Below, piece after piece: positions 15,613 through 24,127 of a stretch of 64,000 nt of DNA. Location of the stretch: assembly GCA_964370845.1 (NCBI GenBank), contig CAYJLB010000003.1, forward strand, positions 12,373 through 76,372, read 5' to 3'. The position numbers and the translations under genes are program-made. The DNA comes from CAYJLB01 sp964370845 (lineage in GTDB: Bacteria > Bacillota > Clostridia > Oscillospirales > Ruminococcaceae). The notes beneath the pieces are model-generated. The model worked only from the letters and a program-made list of their open reading frames with translations. It did no database searches and had not been told where the DNA came from. Position 1 is the first letter of the stretch. Every line of letters starts with the position of its first letter.

Positions 15613-16503
15613 CTAGTTATTTAACCCGAAATTGCGGATTACACCCTCACGGTTTCGCCAACCCTCTTTTACCTTGACCCAAAGTTTAAGACTAATCTTA
15701 ATTTGGAAAAACTCCTCCATATCCTCACGAGCGAGTTGTCCAACTTTTTTAAGAACAGCGCCACCTTTTCCAATAACCATACCCTTATGCGACTCTTTTT
15801 CACAGAAAATTTCTGCCTCAATATCAAGAATATCCTTGTCCTCACGTTCACGCATTTTTTCGATAACTACAGCTATCCCATGAGGAATTTCATCACTCAA
15901 AAGATTGAGCAGTTTCTCACGGATAATTTCAGCAGCAATAACCTTTTCAGGTTGGTCAGTTAGCATATCGTCAGGAAAAAAATGTGGTCCCTCAATAGCT
16001 TTATCTTCAATTTCTTTCATCAAAATGTCAATGCCTTCTTCTTGCAAAACACTGCAAGGGATAACTGCTGTAAAATCGTGCATTTGTGATATTTCAGCAA
16101 TTTTAGGAAGTAATTTTTCTTTACTCGGAAGCAAATCTATCTTGTTCAAAACCAAAATAACGTGGGATTTTTTATTCTTAAATGACTCAATTAACCCGCG
16201 TTCAGCCTCGTTTAATTCCTTAGTTACATCGACCATAAAGCATACGATGTCCACATCAGAAACTGATTCGTTAATTGATTTAACCATATGTTCGCTAAGT
16301 TTATTTTTAGCCTTGTGCATACCTGGAGTGTCAATAAAAACATACTGAGTTTCTTCTTTCGTCAAAACTCCAACAATCTTTGTTCTTGTAGTTTGCGGTT
16401 TAGCACTCACAGCGGCGATTTTTTCCCCAATAATCTTATTAAGCAAAGAGGATTTCCCCACATTTGGTCGCCCAACTATGGTAATAAATGCGTTTTTTGT
16501 CAT
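15613..16503 (-). CDS. era: GTPase Era
   Basis: A 296-residue GTPase with G1 GRPNVGKSS, G3 DTPGMHK, G4 NKID and a C-terminal KH domain (MVIGKGGAVLKKVGQ). Era binds the 3' end of 16S rRNA and helps assemble the small ribosomal subunit. I start at MTKNAFIT after AGAAAGG; the longer open frame reaches back into ybeY and lacks a better signal. It follows ybeY by 48 bases, the order found across Firmicutes, here without the usual dgkA and cdd between them (a cdd gene lies at 48763 instead). Confidence 0.95.
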   Translation of the reverse strand: MTKNAFITIVGRPNVGKSSLLNKIIGEKIAAVSAKPQTTRTKIVGVLTKEETQYVFIDTPGMHKAKNKLSEHMVKSINESVSDVDIVCFMVDVTKELNEAERGLIESFKNKKSHVILVLNKIDLLPSKEKLLPKIAEISQMHDFTAVIPCSVLQEEGIDILMKEIEDKAIEGPHFFPDDMLTDQPEKVIAAEIIREKLLNLLSDEIPHGIAVVIEKMREREDKDILDIEAEIFCEKESHKGMVIGKGGAVLKKVGQLAREDMEEFFQIKISLKLWVKVKEGWRNREGVIRNFGLNN

Positions 16504-16551
16504 TATATCTAATAACCTTTCTTTCTCATTAAACATCAATTTGAACAAAAA

Positions 16552-17064
16552 TTAAATTTGTTCTTGTTCATTTTTTACAAGAGAAACAACTTTGTTAATT
16601 CCAAGTTTATCAAGTACAAGTTCCTCAGTTTCTCTCATTCTGCGTTCTTCAAGGCTACTTACTTCGTGGTCATAACCAAGCAAATGAAGCATTGAATGCA
16701 CAGTCAAAAATCCAATTTCTCTTTCAAGTGAATGTTGGTAAGTGAAGCATTGTTTGTAAGCAGTTTCAAGAGAAATTACAATGTCACCAAGCATAAATGC
16801 CCCAGTTTCAGGGTTTTTATCATACACACCGTCCTCACCCAAAGGGAAAGAAAGTACATCAGTAGCACTATCTTTATTTCGGAATTTCGAGTTAAGCTCC
16901 CTAATTCTCTCATTATTTACAAAAGTAACGCTAATTTCAGCATCACCTACAAAATCCTCATTGGAAAGTACTGCGTGACAACATTTTCTTATCAAAAGTC
17001 GTATTCCGACAGGCACCTTCACTTCTTTTTGTTCATCTTTAATTAAAACTTTTATTTTGTTCAT
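16552..17064 (-). CDS. ybeY: rRNA maturation endonuclease YbeY
   Basis: A 170-residue protein with the zinc motif HSMLHLLGYDH near the C-terminus and the SATDVLSFPL segment of the family. YbeY takes part in 16S rRNA 3'-end maturation and ribosome quality control. The ATG follows CGAAAGGAATG. It sits between phoH and era in a presumed operon. Confidence 0.94.
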   Translation of the reverse strand: MNKIKVLIKDEQKEVKVPVGIRLLIRKCCHAVLSNEDFVGDAEISVTFVNNERIRELNSKFRNKDSATDVLSFPLGEDGVYDKNPETGAFMLGDIVISLETAYKQCFTYQHSLEREIGFLTVHSMLHLLGYDHEVSSLEERRMRETEELVLDKLGINKVVSLVKNEQEQI

Positions 17065-17112
17065 ATTTTTTTCATTCCTTTCGTTTCATATCCGTCCTGA
17101 ACAATATAATAA

Positions 17113-18087
17113 TTATTTTTCGCCATTATCCTTGTTTTTATCATAAAAAGTTTCATATGCTTTAACAATATCTTGAACTAATTTATGCCTAACAACGTCA
17201 CGCTCTGAAAGCCTGTTGATTGAAATATCATCAACATCTTGCAGAATATTAACACACTGAATAAGCCCGCATTTACGAGCATCAGGTAGGTCAATTTGAG
17301 TTATATCGCCCGTTATAACCATCTTACTATTGAAGCCCAAACGAGTGAGAAACATCTTCATTTGCTCCCCCGAAGTGTTTTGTGCTTCGTCAAGAATGAT
17401 AAAGCTGTCATCAAGAGTTCGCCCTCTCATATAAGCAAGCGGAGCAACCTCAATAGTCCCTTTTTCCAAATGTTTAGCAAATGTATCCGCACCAAACATC
17501 TCAAAAAGTGCATCATAAAGGGGACGCAAATAAGGGTCAACCTTATCTTGCATATCTCCAGGCAAAAATCCCAACTTTTCACCAGCCTCCACAGCTGGTC
17601 TAGTAAGGATTATTTTGTTGATTTCATGGGCCTTAAACGCTCTAACCGCCATAGCAACAGCAAGGTAAGTCTTACCTGTACCAGCGGGTCCGATACCAAA
17701 AGAAATAGTATGATTTTTTATGGCGTCAATATATTTTTTTTGCCCCAAAGTCTTAGGTTTAATAACTTTACCGCTTACAGTAAGGCAAATAGCATCGTTT
17801 GAAATTGCACTCATATCCTCGTCGCTCACATCGTCAGCCATAGAAATTACGTAAGAAACCGCTCTTTCGTCAATATTTTCACCTTTAGCCGCCATAGAAA
17901 GCAAAGTTTTGATAATTTTTTGTGCAGCTTTAACATTTTTTTCAACACCCTCAATTTTGATTTCACTACCTCTATTAAAAATAGCTACATCAAAGTGGCG
18001 TTGAATTATGTTAATATTTTCGTCATAATTCCCGAACAAATTTAAAATATGATCCATATTAGTAACATTAATCGTATCTCGAATCAT
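17113..18087 (-). CDS. phoH: PhoH-family ATPase
   Basis: A 324-residue protein. The N-terminal third resembles a KH-like RNA-binding fold; the ATPase core has Walker A GPAGTGKTYLAVAMA near residue 140 and Walker B SFIILDEAQNTS. The PhoH/PhoL family is linked to RNA metabolism, and its gene neighbours ybeY in most bacteria. The ATG follows GGGGGATTAA. It begins a phoH-ybeY-era run with short gaps. Confidence 0.93.
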   Translation of the reverse strand: MIRDTINVTNMDHILNLFGNYDENINIIQRHFDVAIFNRGSEIKIEGVEKNVKAAQKIIKTLLSMAAKGENIDERAVSYVISMADDVSDEDMSAISNDAICLTVSGKVIKPKTLGQKKYIDAIKNHTISFGIGPAGTGKTYLAVAMAVRAFKAHEINKIILTRPAVEAGEKLGFLPGDMQDKVDPYLRPLYDALFEMFGADTFAKHLEKGTIEVAPLAYMRGRTLDDSFIILDEAQNTSGEQMKMFLTRLGFNSKMVITGDITQIDLPDARKCGLIQCVNILQDVDDISINRLSERDVVRHKLVQDIVKAYETFYDKNKDNGEK

Positions 18088-18142
18088 TTAATCCCCCAAA
18101 TCAAAAATAGTAAATTTTGAGTGTAAACTCTCATTTAATGTA

Positions 18143-18151
18143 ATTATAACA
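18143..18151 (-). promoter_or_regulatory. Extended -10 promoter before phoH
   Basis: Minus strand TGTTATAAT lies 56 bases before the phoH start. There is no good -35 element, which fits an extended -10 promoter. It suggests that phoH can be expressed apart from the sporulation genes yqfCD. Confidence 0.5.
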
Positions 18152-18266
18152 TAAAAATCCAAAAAAATAAAGAGAATTTTTAAGCTAAATAGATAAAAAT
18201 TTTTCATTAAAACTTTGTCATCAATATACAATATGCATAAATTAAAATATTTAATTTAAACAATCA

Positions 18267-19448
18267 TCAAAAATCTATGTATATTTCTTGCAAAATACCA
18301 ATATTTCCTTTCAAAGTATATTCGACATAATATACAATTTTATCTGATAAAAAATCACCATTTATACTTCTTGATACTATTTCATATTCTTTAAGAAAAT
18401 TTTGTTCATAATTTGTTAATTGTTTTTCTAAGTTTTCCACAGCTTGAAATTTTGTGTATTCTACCAACTCTTTTTCTATTGGATAAAATATTTTTTCCAC
18501 CTTTCCAAAAGGAAGTTTTAAAGAAAAAAAGCTGTACTCTTGTATATTTTCTTCAATTTTATACTCTTGCCCTTGCAAATCTTTTGAAAAAAAAGGAATT
18601 TCTATGGGTATTGACAGTGAAAAAATGTTGAAATAATTCTTTTTTATCCCAGTGTTTGACACCGTGGTAACTTCTTCGGAAAATTCTTGTTCAAAAGTAA
18701 CAGTCCGCGAAAAAGTTCCGATGATTTCCCCGTGAGAATGGTAAAAAAACGTGTCCCCACGAGTGTTTGGGACTGTTCCACTAACTAAAATATCACCTTT
18801 TTTCACTCCCTCCCCTAGTAAAACTTCAAGTTTTCCAGCGTAAACTTTCACATCTGAAATAACTGCATCTTCAGCAGAAACAATGTTACACGGAATTCTT
18901 GTAAGTAACATTTTCGGTTGTTCAACGCTTTCGCTGGCATTCACAAAGATAATTGAGCCGGAGTTCCTTATAGCAACAAAATCCACCTCGTCAAGAGCAA
19001 GCATAATCTGATTTTCTAGGCTGTTAAAATTCATATTTGGAATATAACTTCCCGCGGTAACTCCGTGATTTCTAAGAACAGAAAGTATAGAATTTTCTAC
19101 CTCAGAACTTACTCCGCTGACCCTGATTTGGAAAGTAATATTGGACAGCAAAAACACAATTACAACTCCGATTAACCCGCCTAAGACCACGCCAAAACGC
19201 TTTCTATACGGATAAATCTTCCAATATAAACCCATTTTTTTTAAAGTTGAAACTTCCATTTCATATGAAAATGCAGTAGCCTCAATTTTTTTGTATGAGC
19301 CACTGTAAATTTCCATAAAAACAGAGTTATTTTTTGTATATAATTTTTTTGTGTGAATTCCTAAAAATTTCACTTTATTAACAAATTCCAGCGTGTTATC
19401 GCCTTGAATTTTCAAGGATAAACTTCCTAAGAAATGGCTTAAAACCAT
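18267..19448 (-). CDS. yqfD: Sporulation protein YqfD
   Basis: A 393-residue protein with a short cytoplasmic N-terminal domain, one membrane segment around residue 90-110 (GVVLGGLIGVVIVFLLSN) and a long outer part with the family segments GVTAGSYIP and ILVSGTVP. YqfD is a mother-cell (sigma-E) stage IV protein family of spore formers. The start is MVLSHFLG, six bases after TAGGTG. It follows yqfC by 9 bases, the conserved pairing. Confidence 0.9.
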   Translation of the reverse strand: MVLSHFLGSLSLKIQGDNTLEFVNKVKFLGIHTKKLYTKNNSVFMEIYSGSYKKIEATAFSYEMEVSTLKKMGLYWKIYPYRKRFGVVLGGLIGVVIVFLLSNITFQIRVSGVSSEVENSILSVLRNHGVTAGSYIPNMNFNSLENQIMLALDEVDFVAIRNSGSIIFVNASESVEQPKMLLTRIPCNIVSAEDAVISDVKVYAGKLEVLLGEGVKKGDILVSGTVPNTRGDTFFYHSHGEIIGTFSRTVTFEQEFSEEVTTVSNTGIKKNYFNIFSLSIPIEIPFFSKDLQGQEYKIEENIQEYSFFSLKLPFGKVEKIFYPIEKELVEYTKFQAVENLEKQLTNYEQNFLKEYEIVSRSINGDFLSDKIVYYVEYTLKGNIGILQEIYIDF

Positions 19449-19457
19449 CTTTTTCAC

Positions 19458-19736
19458 CTACTTTCTTTTTTCAAATTCTACCGAAGAAATCTCACCATTT
19501 ATCACAATATTTTCCTTGTTATAATTCGAAACGCAAAGATTTTCACCCCAAATAGTTATGTAAAACAGTGAATTTTGTAATTTCACCATAATTTCATCGC
19601 ATTCCAGTATTTTTTTACAATTCTCAATTATAATTCTGTCATTTCCAACAATTTGAATGTGCGAATTATAGTAAAATTGCTTATAAATTCTCTTTTTCCC
19701 CTCATATAATTTTTTTGAAAGTTCATTTTTTTGCAA
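19458..19736 (-). CDS. yqfC: Sporulation protein YqfC (YabP/YqfC family)
   Basis: A 92-residue beta-rich protein with the family pattern HIQIVGNDRIIIENCKKILE followed by IVKL-like and LYITIWGENL-like strands. It begins with TTG, 10 bases after GAAAGGAATG. Together with YqfD it is a marker of endospore formation. Its position next to yqfD and upstream of phoH is diagnostic. Confidence 0.88.
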   Translation of the reverse strand: MQKNELSKKLYEGKKRIYKQFYYNSHIQIVGNDRIIIENCKKILECDEIMVKLQNSLFYITIWGENLCVSNYNKENIVINGEISSVEFEKRK

Positions 19737-19776
19737 AATCGCTTCATTCCTTTCACAGTTTATTTCTAAAATAAAT

Positions 19777-19803
19777 ATATTATAAAAAAGCCGTGCATAT
19801 ACT
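19777..19803 (+). promoter_or_regulatory. Sigma-E-like promoter of the ylbJ-like gene
   Basis: ATATT at 19777-19781, 14 bases, then CATATACT at 19796-19803. This resembles the sigma-E pattern (ATATT, 14, CATACANT), and ylbJ is sigma-E-controlled in B. subtilis. The start codon is 47 bases on. Confidence 0.55.
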
Positions 19804-19849
19804 CTAAAATCAAGACAAGTTGAATTTTTTCACGAAAGGAATGTTAAAT

Positions 19850-20896
19850 ATGTCAACTAAAAAACTAAAAAACATCACTATAACGATTTCCCTCACATTT
19901 ATTTTTATCTCACTAATTTTTTCAGCAGAAATTATCACAACCGCAACAATAAAAGCTTTAACGCGTTGTTTCCAAGTAATAATTCCCTCTTTTTTTGGAT
20001 TTTTAGTAATTTCAAATATGTTAATATCAACAAATTGTTATCAATATTTTAGTGCAATTTTTTCTGTAATAGCAAGATATATTTTCAGAATTGAAGGAAA
20101 ATATTTTTCAATTTTCATTTTATCTTCCATTGGCGGTTATCCCATTGGAATAAAAACCTTAACTGAGTTACATAAAAAAGGCGAAATCACAAAAGAAAAA
20201 GCAGAAAAACTCATTTGTTATAGCTATTGTGTAGCACCTTCATTTGCAATTTCCGCGGTTGGAATTTTCCTTTATCAAAGTGAAAAAATCGGTGCAATAA
20301 TTTACTTTTCTTGCCTTTTGAGCAATATTATCTTAGGGATTTTCCTTGGTTTAAAGGAAAAAATTCCACAAAAGGAAAAACTCAAAACTGAAAATGTGAA
20401 TTTTTCTTTAATTAGTTTACATGAAAGCATCAATTCTGCTACTTTAACTCTGCTTTTAATCTGTACACACTTGATTTTTTTTACAATTTTAGTAGACTTG
20501 CTCTCACAAATAAATTTTATCAGCACTGAAGGTTTAGCCTACATAAATTCTTTTATTGAAGTCAGTGGTGTTACAGATTTTGAAAGCAAAAACTATTCGT
20601 TAATCCCTATAATTACTGGCTTTCTAGCTTTTGGAGGACTTTCAGTTTTAAGCCAAGTTTTCTCTATTAATAACGGTTTATTCTCATTGAAAAAATTTGT
20701 TTTAACCCGTTTTTTTCAAGTTTTAATGGCAGTTATATTCTCACATTTACTAACAAAAATATTTTTACAAGATGAAATTATCACCATATCTACAAGTTTT
20801 AAATTATCTAGAATTGACAATTTTCACTACTCATTTTTTCTACTCTTGATAATGACTTTTTACTTACTCAAAAATGTTTTTGCTAAAAAAATCTGA
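19850..20896 (+). CDS. Sporulation integral membrane protein, YlbJ-like
   Basis: A 348-residue membrane protein with about eight hydrophobic segments. It has the family segments FILSSIGGYPIGIKTLTEL and EKLICYSYCVAPSFAISAVG, the Gly-Tyr-Pro and Cys positions typical of YlbJ and nucleoside-recognition-like gates. YlbJ is needed for heat-resistant spores in B. subtilis. The ATG follows GAAAGGAATG. It diverges from yqfC and has its own sigma-E-like promoter, fitting mother-cell expression. The assignment rests on these motifs and the genomic context. Confidence 0.75.
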   Translation: MSTKKLKNITITISLTFIFISLIFSAEIITTATIKALTRCFQVIIPSFFGFLVISNMLISTNCYQYFSAIFSVIARYIFRIEGKYFSIFILSSIGGYPIGIKTLTELHKKGEITKEKAEKLICYSYCVAPSFAISAVGIFLYQSEKIGAIIYFSCLLSNIILGIFLGLKEKIPQKEKLKTENVNFSLISLHESINSATLTLLLICTHLIFFTILVDLLSQINFISTEGLAYINSFIEVSGVTDFESKNYSLIPIITGFLAFGGLSVLSQVFSINNGLFSLKKFVLTRFFQVLMAVIFSHLLTKIFLQDEIITISTSFKLSRIDNFHYSFFLLLIMTFYLLKNVFAKKI

Positions 20897-20951
20897 TTAA
20901 TACTTTCGAATTGTATATTTTTCTTAACCTTAAAAAAAGAAAACTTTATTA

Positions 20952-20960
20952 TGGTATAAT
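20952..20960 (+). promoter_or_regulatory. Extended -10 promoter
   Basis: TGGTATAAT sits 35 bases before the gene at 20995; no strong -35 element. Confidence 0.5.
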
Positions 20961-20994
20961 TGAAACATAATTAAGTTTTGAAAGGACGGATTTT

Positions 20995-21483
20995 ATGGAA
21001 AATACTACGAAAATTAACTTTGATAACGAAGAATTAGATAGAATAATGAGCAAAAAATTTGAGTTAATTCATGCCATTGTCGATTGTGAATATAAGAGAA
21101 AAAGAAAGGTTAATCTTAACTTTTTTCGTTATGTTTTATTCATCAGTTTTCTTTTAATCATTGTTATGTCGATAGGTAATATTGGTGCACAGGTGCTAAT
21201 CATCATCTCAATTATAGCAGCTTTAGCAATAACAATTACAATGAATATAAAATTAAAAAAAGAAGTCAAATTATTGAAAAAAGAACTTGAAGACCTTGGA
21301 GTTGACTATAAAGATGAGTATATAAAGGTATTTAGGCAAACATTTTTTCCTCCTAGAAATTCCTACAGTAAACATAAATTTCTAACATCAGATCACTCCG
21401 GCGAGCATCCAACTATGTCATCAAATTACTATGATTCTGACGACAGTTGTGATTGTGATTGTGATTGTGGTGGAGATGACTAA
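20995..21483 (+). CDS. Two-TM membrane protein with Asp/Cys-rich tail
   Basis: I do not recognise this 162-residue protein. Residues 1-42 are charged, then two hydrophobic segments follow (about 45-62 and 65-83), then a Lys/Glu-rich helix. The last 25 residues are strongly acidic with alternating Cys: DSDDSCDCDCDCGGDD. The tail alternates Asp and Cys and could bind a metal ion or form an iron-sulfur site; that is inference. Both ends are predicted to face the cytoplasm. ATG follows GAAAGGACGG with an extended -10 promoter. It is monocistronic, between a sporulation gene and a LUD-domain gene. Confidence 0.7.
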   Translation: MENTTKINFDNEELDRIMSKKFELIHAIVDCEYKRKRKVNLNFFRYVLFISFLLIIVMSIGNIGAQVLIIISIIAALAITITMNIKLKKEVKLLKKELEDLGVDYKDEYIKVFRQTFFPPRNSYSKHKFLTSDHSGEHPTMSSNYYDSDDSCDCDCDCGGDD

Positions 21484-21499
21484 ATTTTTTTCTTTTTTC

Positions 21500-21528
21500 T
21501 TGACAATATCCAAATTTTACTATAAAAT
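21500..21528 (+). promoter_or_regulatory. Promoter of the LUD-domain gene
   Basis: TTGACA at 21500-21505, 17-base spacer, TAAAAT at 21523-21528. Confidence 0.8.
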
Positions 21529-21563
21529 TATGCTAAACAATATGTAAAGGAATGGTCAAAATT

Positions 21564-22223
21564 ATGGATAATAACAGAAAAGAAATTCTAATGAAACAAC
21601 TTGAAAAAACTGCAAAAAATCTTGAAAAAAATAATATGCAAGCTTTTATCGCTACTGACTGTGAAAACGCTGTTGAAATTGCAAAAAGCCTTATAAACAA
21701 AGGAGATTTTATTGCAACAGGTGGTTCAATGTCCCTTGCTGAGTCTGGAATTTTAGCCTTGATAACAAATGGCGATTACAATTTTATTGACAGAATGGCT
21801 TTACCACAGGAGGAAGCTACTGTGAAAACTGTTACTGCAAATGCCTTTTTTTGCAGTTCAAATGCAGTAACTGAAAGCGGTTATCTATATAATGTTGACG
21901 GAAATTGCAACCGAATTTCTGCCATTTCATACGGCCCAAAGTCGGTAATCTTAGTAGTCGGTTACAACAAGATTGTTTCCGATATAAATGAGGCTGAAAA
22001 GCGTGTAAAATCTGTTGCAACGCCAGCAAATGTAAAGCGTCTTGGGATTCCTTCTTATTGCAACGAAACTGGCGAATGTCTTTCACTAAAAGACAAAACT
22101 CGTGAAATTTGTGACGGTTGCAACTCAGAAACAAGAATTTGTTGTAATTTTTTAATTAGCGGAAGACAACGTGTTAAGGACAGAATTAAGGTTATTTTAG
22201 TGCCCGAAATTCTTGGTTATTGA
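21564..22223 (+). CDS. LUD-domain (LutC/YkgG-like) protein
   Basis: A 219-residue single-domain protein of the lactate-utilisation (LUD, former DUF162) superfamily. Visible are FIATGGSMSLAESGIL, the DRM...LPQEEATVKTVTANAFFCSSNAVTESG core, and SVILVVGYNKIVSD. The C-terminal part has several Cys in NETGECLS and REICDGCNSETRICCNF. LutC acts with LutA and LutB in lactate oxidation, but neither is present here, so the role is open; solitary LUD proteins are common in Clostridia. The start is the ATG after AAAGGAATGG, four codons inside the longer frame. Confidence 0.8.
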   Translation: MDNNRKEILMKQLEKTAKNLEKNNMQAFIATDCENAVEIAKSLINKGDFIATGGSMSLAESGILALITNGDYNFIDRMALPQEEATVKTVTANAFFCSSNAVTESGYLYNVDGNCNRISAISYGPKSVILVVGYNKIVSDINEAEKRVKSVATPANVKRLGIPSYCNETGECLSLKDKTREICDGCNSETRICCNFLISGRQRVKDRIKVILVPEILGY

Positions 22224-22234
22224 TTGTTAAAAAC

Positions 22235-22263
22235 TTGACTTTTTAAGGAAAATATGCTATTAT
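22235..22263 (+). promoter_or_regulatory. Promoter of the cyclophilin gene
   Basis: TTGACT at 22235-22240, 17-base spacer, TATTAT at 22258-22263. Confidence 0.7.
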
Positions 22264-22318
22264 TCCTTTTGGATAAAACTTGGTTTTTCAACTTTTTTTG
22301 AAAGGAATAAATAATAAA

Positions 22319-23140
22319 ATGAAAAAAATTAAGAAAATTTTAGCGATTTCACTTTGCTGTTTAATGCTTACTGCTTGTGCTGAAAACGCTCCTGCGGAAA
22401 CTACAGCTGAAACTACTGTAACAACTGAGGCGGAAACGCAAACTGAAACTGAAACTTCTGCGGAGGAAGATAGTTCAGAGGTTGAAACTGAAACAGAAAC
22501 CACTACTGAACAATCAGTCGAAAGTGAAGAAACTAGTGAATCACAAGAAGAAACTGAAACTGCTGAAACCACTGCCGCTTTAACTACTCAAAGTGAAACA
22601 ACTACAGAAACTACTGCTGAAACAACTGTAGAAACTACTGCTCAAGCGGAGGAAGAAGTTGTAAATGTAGTTATTTCAGTTGCTGAATATGGGGATATTC
22701 ACCTTGAACTTTACCCTGAAATTGCACCTATTACAGTGGAAAACTTTGTAAGCCTTGCAAATGACGGATTTTATGAAGGGATAATTTTCCACCGTGTAAT
22801 CGAAGACTTTATGATTCAAGGTGGGGATAAAACTGGCACTGGTGCTGGTTCAAACGGATTTACTATCACTGGTGAATTTGCCTCAAATTCCATTGAAAAT
22901 GATATTTCGCACACTCGTGGAACAATTTCTATGGCAAGAAAAGGCAATGACAAAGACTCTGCAAGTAGCCAATTTTTCATCGTACATAAGGACTCAACTT
23001 TCCTAGACGGAGATTATGCAGCTTTTGGTCAAGTTACTTCTGGTATGGAAGTTGTTGACGCAATTGCAGCTGTTGACACTGATTCAAGCGACCGCCCAAC
23101 AAGCGATGTTGTTATTGAAAGCGTTACTGTTTTAGAATAA
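22319..23140 (+). CDS. Lipoprotein cyclophilin-type peptidyl-prolyl isomerase
   Basis: A 273-residue lipoprotein. Residues 1-19 are a signal peptide ending in the lipobox LTAC, so Cys20 is lipidated and the protein sits on the outer face of the membrane. Residues 21-115 are a low-complexity spacer of Thr and Glu, probably a flexible stalk. The rest is a cyclophilin domain with the active-site segments FHRVIEDFMIQGGD and SQFFIVHKDS. It should catalyse proline isomerisation of exported proteins. The start follows GAAAGGAATAAATAATAAA. It has its own promoter and terminator. Confidence 0.92.
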   Translation: MKKIKKILAISLCCLMLTACAENAPAETTAETTVTTEAETQTETETSAEEDSSEVETETETTTEQSVESEETSESQEETETAETTAALTTQSETTTETTAETTVETTAQAEEEVVNVVISVAEYGDIHLELYPEIAPITVENFVSLANDGFYEGIIFHRVIEDFMIQGGDKTGTGAGSNGFTITGEFASNSIENDISHTRGTISMARKGNDKDSASSQFFIVHKDSTFLDGDYAAFGQVTSGMEVVDAIAAVDTDSSDRPTSDVVIESVTVLE

Positions 23141-23141
23141 A

Positions 23142-23192
23142 AAAGAGGTTGTGACGAAACTACGGAAACTATGTTTCGTCACAACCTCTTTT
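23142..23192 (+). terminator. Terminator of the cyclophilin gene
   Basis: Long inverted repeat: AAAGAGGTTGTGACGAAAC pairs with GTTTCGTCACAACCTCTTT, with T-rich ends. Confidence 0.9.
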
Positions 23193-23299
23193 GAGTTTTT
23201 TGCACCTTATTTGTTAATATATATAACTATTACAAATTCATTTCACCCTTTTTGTCAATAATACACAATATAATGTTGAATATTTTTACAATGTTTTCG

Positions 23300-23328
23300 T
23301 TGAAACTAATTAATTTTTGTGGTATAAT
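23300..23328 (+). promoter_or_regulatory. Promoter of the hydrolase gene
   Basis: TTGAAA at 23300-23305, 17-base spacer containing TGTGG, TATAAT at 23323-23328. Confidence 0.75.
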
Positions 23329-23367
23329 TAACAAAAAGTTAATAAATAATTAATAAGTTGGTACTAA

Positions 23368-24075
23368 ATGAAAAAAGTAAAGAAAAAATACATAATAATT
23401 TCAATTTCAGCTATTGTTTTAATAGCGATAGTTTGTGTTGTAATTTACTTAATAACTCCTTATAAAACGGAGGAGAAAGCACTTTTAATTTTAACCGAAA
23501 ATCCAAATGTCTCAAAGCAAAGTGATATAATTACAATAACAAATGGCGAAAAAAATAGCACTGGAATTATTTTTTATCCAGGAGCAAAAGTTGAAGGTAA
23601 TGCATATTTACCACTGTTTGAACGAGTTACAGAGCTTACTGGGGCAACTTGTTTTCTTGTTGATATGCCTTTTAATCTAGCGGTGCTTAACCAAAATGTA
23701 GCTAGTGAAATCATAGAACAAAACGCTGACATAGAAAATTGGTATATAGCTGGACATTCTCTGGGCGGTGGTATGGCTAGTGATTTTGCTTCAAATAATG
23801 AAGAAATAATCGATGGCCTTATTGTTCTTGGCGCTTATGTTTATGGAGATTATCCAATTGAAAAATCACTAACTATTTATGGAACGCTAAACCCTACTGT
23901 CGCTGAGGATATTGATTATACTGAAAATGTTGTGGTAATTGAAGGCGGAAATCATGCACAATTTGGGAATTATGGAAAACAACCAGGTGACCTTGAAGCT
24001 ACTATTTCAAATGACGAGCAACAAGAAATTACTGCTGTTGCAATATCGGATTTTCTGAAAAATAACAAAAATTAA
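23368..24075 (+). CDS. Membrane-anchored alpha/beta hydrolase
   Basis: A 235-residue protein. Residues 8-31 form one hydrophobic segment (signal anchor), placing the enzyme outside. The fold shows the oxyanion strand GIIFYPGAKVEGNAY, the nucleophile elbow AGHSLGGGMAS (Ser about residue 133) and a likely catalytic His in GGNHAQFGNYG. Relatives are annotated as alpha/beta hydrolases of the dienelactone-hydrolase/YdeN type; the substrate is unknown. There is only a weak ribosome-binding site before the ATG (TAAGTTGGTACTAA). It is monocistronic with its own promoter and terminator. Confidence 0.8.
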   Translation: MKKVKKKYIIISISAIVLIAIVCVVIYLITPYKTEEKALLILTENPNVSKQSDIITITNGEKNSTGIIFYPGAKVEGNAYLPLFERVTELTGATCFLVDMPFNLAVLNQNVASEIIEQNADIENWYIAGHSLGGGMASDFASNNEEIIDGLIVLGAYVYGDYPIEKSLTIYGTLNPTVAEDIDYTENVVVIEGGNHAQFGNYGKQPGDLEATISNDEQQEITAVAISDFLKNNKN

Positions 24076-24080
24076 TTATA

Positions 24081-24127
24081 AAAGGGTTGTAATAAAACAA
24101 AAAATGTTTCATTACAACCCTTTTTTT
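24081..24127. terminator. Shared terminator between convergent genes
   Basis: The arms AAAGGGTTGTAATAAAAC and GTTTCATTACAACCCTTT pair with one mismatch, with T runs. It ends the hydrolase gene and overlaps the end of the response-regulator gene. Confidence 0.85.

Noticed and set aside
22288..22572. Valine/serine-rich frame opposite the cyclophilin gene
   Set aside because: Antisense image of the Thr/Glu spacer repeat.
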